Below are positions 3,754 to 5,756 of a stretch of DNA of 5,756 bases, in pieces. Under the pieces are notes generated by a model. It saw only the letters and a list, made by a program, of their open reading frames with translations. It had not been told where the DNA came from and did no database searches. The stretch's first letter is position 1. Each line of letters begins with the position of its first letter. The DNA lies in the NCBI GenBank assembly GCA_965365655.1, contig CBDUCN010000324.1, forward strand, positions 1 through 5,756, written 5' to 3'. Both the position numbers and the translations under genes were made by a program. Source of the stretch: JBFHNV01 sp965365655. Its GTDB lineage: Bacteria > Pseudomonadota > Gammaproteobacteria > HK1.

Positions 3754-5756
3754 GCGACTGGATCCTCGAATTCGACGGCTACGACCCGGGCGCGGTGGGC
3801 CTGCGCGAGGCGCTGTGCACGCTGGGCAACGGCTTCTTCTGCACACGCGGCGCGGCCGAGGACGCCGAGGCCGACGACGTGCACTACCCCGGCACCTACC
3901 TCGCCGGCGGCTACGACCGGCTGATCACCGAGGTGGCCGGGCGCCCGGTGGAGAACGAGGACCTGGTCAACTTCCCCGACTGGCTGCCGCTGAAGATCCG
4001 CCCCGCCGGCGGCGCGTGGCTGGACGTGCGCACCCACGATCGGGTGCGCTACCGCCTGGAGCTGGATCTGCGCGCGGCGACGCTGCGCCGCGAGGTCGTG
4101 CTGCGCGACGGCGACGGCCGCGAGACGCGGCTCGAGTCGCGGCGCATCGTGAGCATGGCGGACCCGCACGCCGCGGCGCTCGCGACCACCGTCACGGCGC
4201 TCAACTGGAGCGGCGACGTGGAGGTGGAAGCCGGGATCCGCCACGGCGTCGTGAACGCCGGCGTCGCGCGCTACCGTGAGCTGGAGAGCGGGCACCTGGA
4301 GACGCTCGCGTGCGGCACGCTGGACGGGCACGGGGTGTTCGCACACGTGTGCACCCGCCAGTCGCGCATCGAGATGGCTCAGGCGGCGTGGACGCGCGCC
4401 TACGATGCCGACGGCACACCGGCCGGCGACTCGCGCCCGGTCGAGCGCGAGGGCTTCGTCGGACAGCGCATCACGCTCCGGGCTGCCGAAGGGAAGCCGT
4501 TCGTCGTGGAGAAGGTGGTCGCGCTGCACACCTCGCGCGACCGCGCGAGCGCCGGCTGCTGCGAGGAGGCGTGCGCGAGCGCGCTCGTCGGGCAGTGCTT
4601 CGACGACCTGCTGCACGCGCACCGCCGCTCCTGGGCACGGCTGTGGCGCCACGCCGACATCTGCGTGCGCAACGAGACCGATCACCACCAGCGCGCGCTG
4701 CGCCTGCACCTGTTCCACCTGATGCAGACCGTGTCGCCGCACTCGGTGGAGCTGGACTGCGGGGTGCCCGCGCGCGGCTGGCACGGCGAGGCGTACCGCG
4801 GCCACGTGTTCTGGGACGAGCTGTTCATCCTGCCGTTCTTCAACCTGCGCTTCCCGGACATGACCCGCGCGCTGCTGCGCTACCGCTACCGGCGCCTGCC
4901 CGCGGCGCGGCGCGCCGCGCGCGCCGCCGGCCTGCGGGGCGCGCTGTTTCCGTGGCAGAGCGCGAGCAACGGCCGCGAGGAGACGCAGGCGCTGCACCTG
5001 AACCCGAAGTCCGGACACTGGCTCCCGGACCACAGCCACCTGCAACGCCACGTCAACCTCGCGATCGCGTGGAACGTGTGGCAGTACTACCAGATCACCG
5101 CCGACGTGCAGTTCCTGCGCTATGCGGGCGGCGAGCTGATCCTCGAGATCGCGCGCATGCTCGCGAGCCTCGCGGAGCACGACGAGAGGATGGATCGCTA
5201 CCGCATCCGCGGCGTGGTCGGCCCCGACGAGTATCACGAGGCCTACCCGGACGGCGACGCGCCGGGCATCGATGACAACGCGTACACCAACGTCATGACG
5301 GCGTGGGTGATGCGCTGCGCGCTGGACGTGCTGTCGGTGCTGCCCGCGGACGCCCGCGACTCGCTGGTGGAACGCCTGGACGTGGACGAGGACGAGCGCG
5401 CGCGGTGGGACGCGATCAGCCGCCGCATGCACGTGCCGTTCCTGGACAACGGACTGATCGCGCAGTTCGAGGGCTACGGCAGCCTGCAAGAGTTCGACTG
5501 GGCGGGCTACCGGGAGCGCTACGGCGACATCGCGCGGCTCGATCGCATCCTGGAGGCCGAGGGCGACACGCCGAACCGCTACAAGCTGTCCAAGCAGGCC
5601 GACGTGCTGATGCTGTTCTACCTGCTCACGGCCGGCGATCTCGCGGACCTGATGGAGCGCCTGGGCTACGACTTCGACCCGCAGCGCATCCCGGACACCG
5701 TGCGCTACTACCTCGACCGCACCGCCCACGGCTCGACGCTGAGCGCGGTGGTGCAC
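3750..5756 (+). CDS. Glycoside hydrolase family 65 protein, probable trehalose (or related disaccharide) phosphorylase, partial
   Basis: The frame is open for 669 residues to the window edge; GH65 proteins are usually 750-800 residues, so roughly 100 C-terminal residues are missing. Family enzymes cleave alpha-glucosidic disaccharides, most with phosphate to give beta-glucose-1-phosphate. Residues about 1-270 form the N-terminal beta-sandwich, opening with LREALCTLGNGFFCTRGA (18-35). The (alpha/alpha)6 barrel follows with GHVFWDELFILPFF (351-364), the general acid Glu494 in GPDEYHE (491-497), DDNAYTN, KQADVLM (615-621) and RTAHGSTLS (657-665), a loop near the phosphate site in known phosphorylases, which argues against a pure hydrolase. 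The start is GTG at 3750, overlapping the previous stop (GTGA), with AGGA 9 bases upstream. The neighbouring beta-PGM and TPP domains suggest trehalose or trehalose-6-phosphate as substrate; kojibiose or maltose cannot be excluded by sequence alone. I followed the frame through most of the barrel and found no frameshift. Confidence 0.88.
   Translation, partial: MSDWILEFDGYDPGAVGLREALCTLGNGFFCTRGAAEDAEADDVHYPGTYLAGGYDRLITEVAGRPVENEDLVNFPDWLPLKIRPAGGAWLDVRTHDRVRYRLELDLRAATLRREVVLRDGDGRETRLESRRIVSMADPHAAALATTVTALNWSGDVEVEAGIRHGVVNAGVARYRELESGHLETLACGTLDGHGVFAHVCTRQSRIEMAQAAWTRAYDADGTPAGDSRPVEREGFVGQRITLRAAEGKPFVVEKVVALHTSRDRASAGCCEEACASALVGQCFDDLLHAHRRSWARLWRHADICVRNETDHHQRALRLHLFHLMQTVSPHSVELDCGVPARGWHGEAYRGHVFWDELFILPFFNLRFPDMTRALLRYRYRRLPAARRAARAAGLRGALFPWQSASNGREETQALHLNPKSGHWLPDHSHLQRHVNLAIAWNVWQYYQITADVQFLRYAGGELILEIARMLASLAEHDERMDRYRIRGVVGPDEYHEAYPDGDAPGIDDNAYTNVMTAWVMRCALDVLSVLPADARDSLVERLDVDEDERARWDAISRRMHVPFLDNGLIAQFEGYGSLQEFDWAGYRERYGDIARLDRILEAEGDTPNRYKLSKQADVLMLFYLLTAGDLADLMERLGYDFDPQRIPDTVRYYLDRTAHGSTLSAVVH

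Noticed and set aside
1861..3846. Antisense open frame on the minus strand (661 codons)
   Set aside because: Shadow of the PRC-barrel gene and fusion gene; composition is typical of GC-rich antisense frames and no motif is visible.
3387..5756. Very long antisense open frame on the minus strand (789 codons)
   Set aside because: It lies opposite the GH65 gene and the end of the fusion gene, whose products carry clear family motifs. Its translation is Arg/Ala/Val/His-rich with no recognisable domain. Long antisense frames are expected when the sense gene has almost only G or C at third positions.

Overview
The window is very GC-rich (visibly about three quarters G+C, with codon third positions almost all G or C) and almost fully coding. 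The cbpA-cbpM chaperone pair and FNR/ANR-type inverted repeats point to a pseudomonadotal (proteobacterial) chromosome, most likely gamma- or betaproteobacterial. This placement is inferred from gene content and composition, not from a database match. I see no tRNA, rRNA, CRISPR array, insertion sequence, integrase or attachment site.

Layout: two divergent transcription units flank an intergenic region of about 277 bases (1264-1540). Leftward are cbpA (316-1263), a class II J-domain co-chaperone, and cbpM (314 to beyond base 1), its MerR-like modulator, one base apart. Rightward is a three-gene operon: a tandem PRC-barrel protein (1541-2212), a fused beta-phosphoglucomutase-like plus trehalose-6-phosphate phosphatase protein (2209-3753), and a glycoside hydrolase family 65 protein that runs off the right edge (3750-5756). 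Both junctions in the rightward operon are 4-base GTGA overlaps, so translation is probably coupled.

Regulation: the intergenic region carries an FNR/ANR-like box centred 41.5 bases upstream of the start predicted from a TAGGAT -10 element, which is the geometry of a class II FNR promoter. A second FNR-like inverted repeat lies 46 bases further upstream, and a third, weaker one lies near the cbpA leader. On the minus strand a heat-shock-sigma-like element (CTTGATA, 14-base spacer, CTCGATCT) precedes cbpA.

How the genes work together (inference): the fusion protein and GH65 protein together contain the three activities needed to turn trehalose-6-phosphate into trehalose (TPP), cleave trehalose with phosphate to beta-glucose-1-phosphate plus glucose (GH65, if it is a trehalose phosphorylase), and return beta-glucose-1-phosphate to glucose-6-phosphate (beta-PGM). 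The same three-domain order is, from memory, found in one polypeptide in mycobacterial OtsB1 (Rv2006); here it is split between domains two and three. No trehalose-6-phosphate synthase is present in the window. The region reads as a stress and low-oxygen carbohydrate module beside a protein-folding stress pair. The most notable points are the split three-enzyme architecture, its PRC-barrel leader gene and its apparent FNR-type control.
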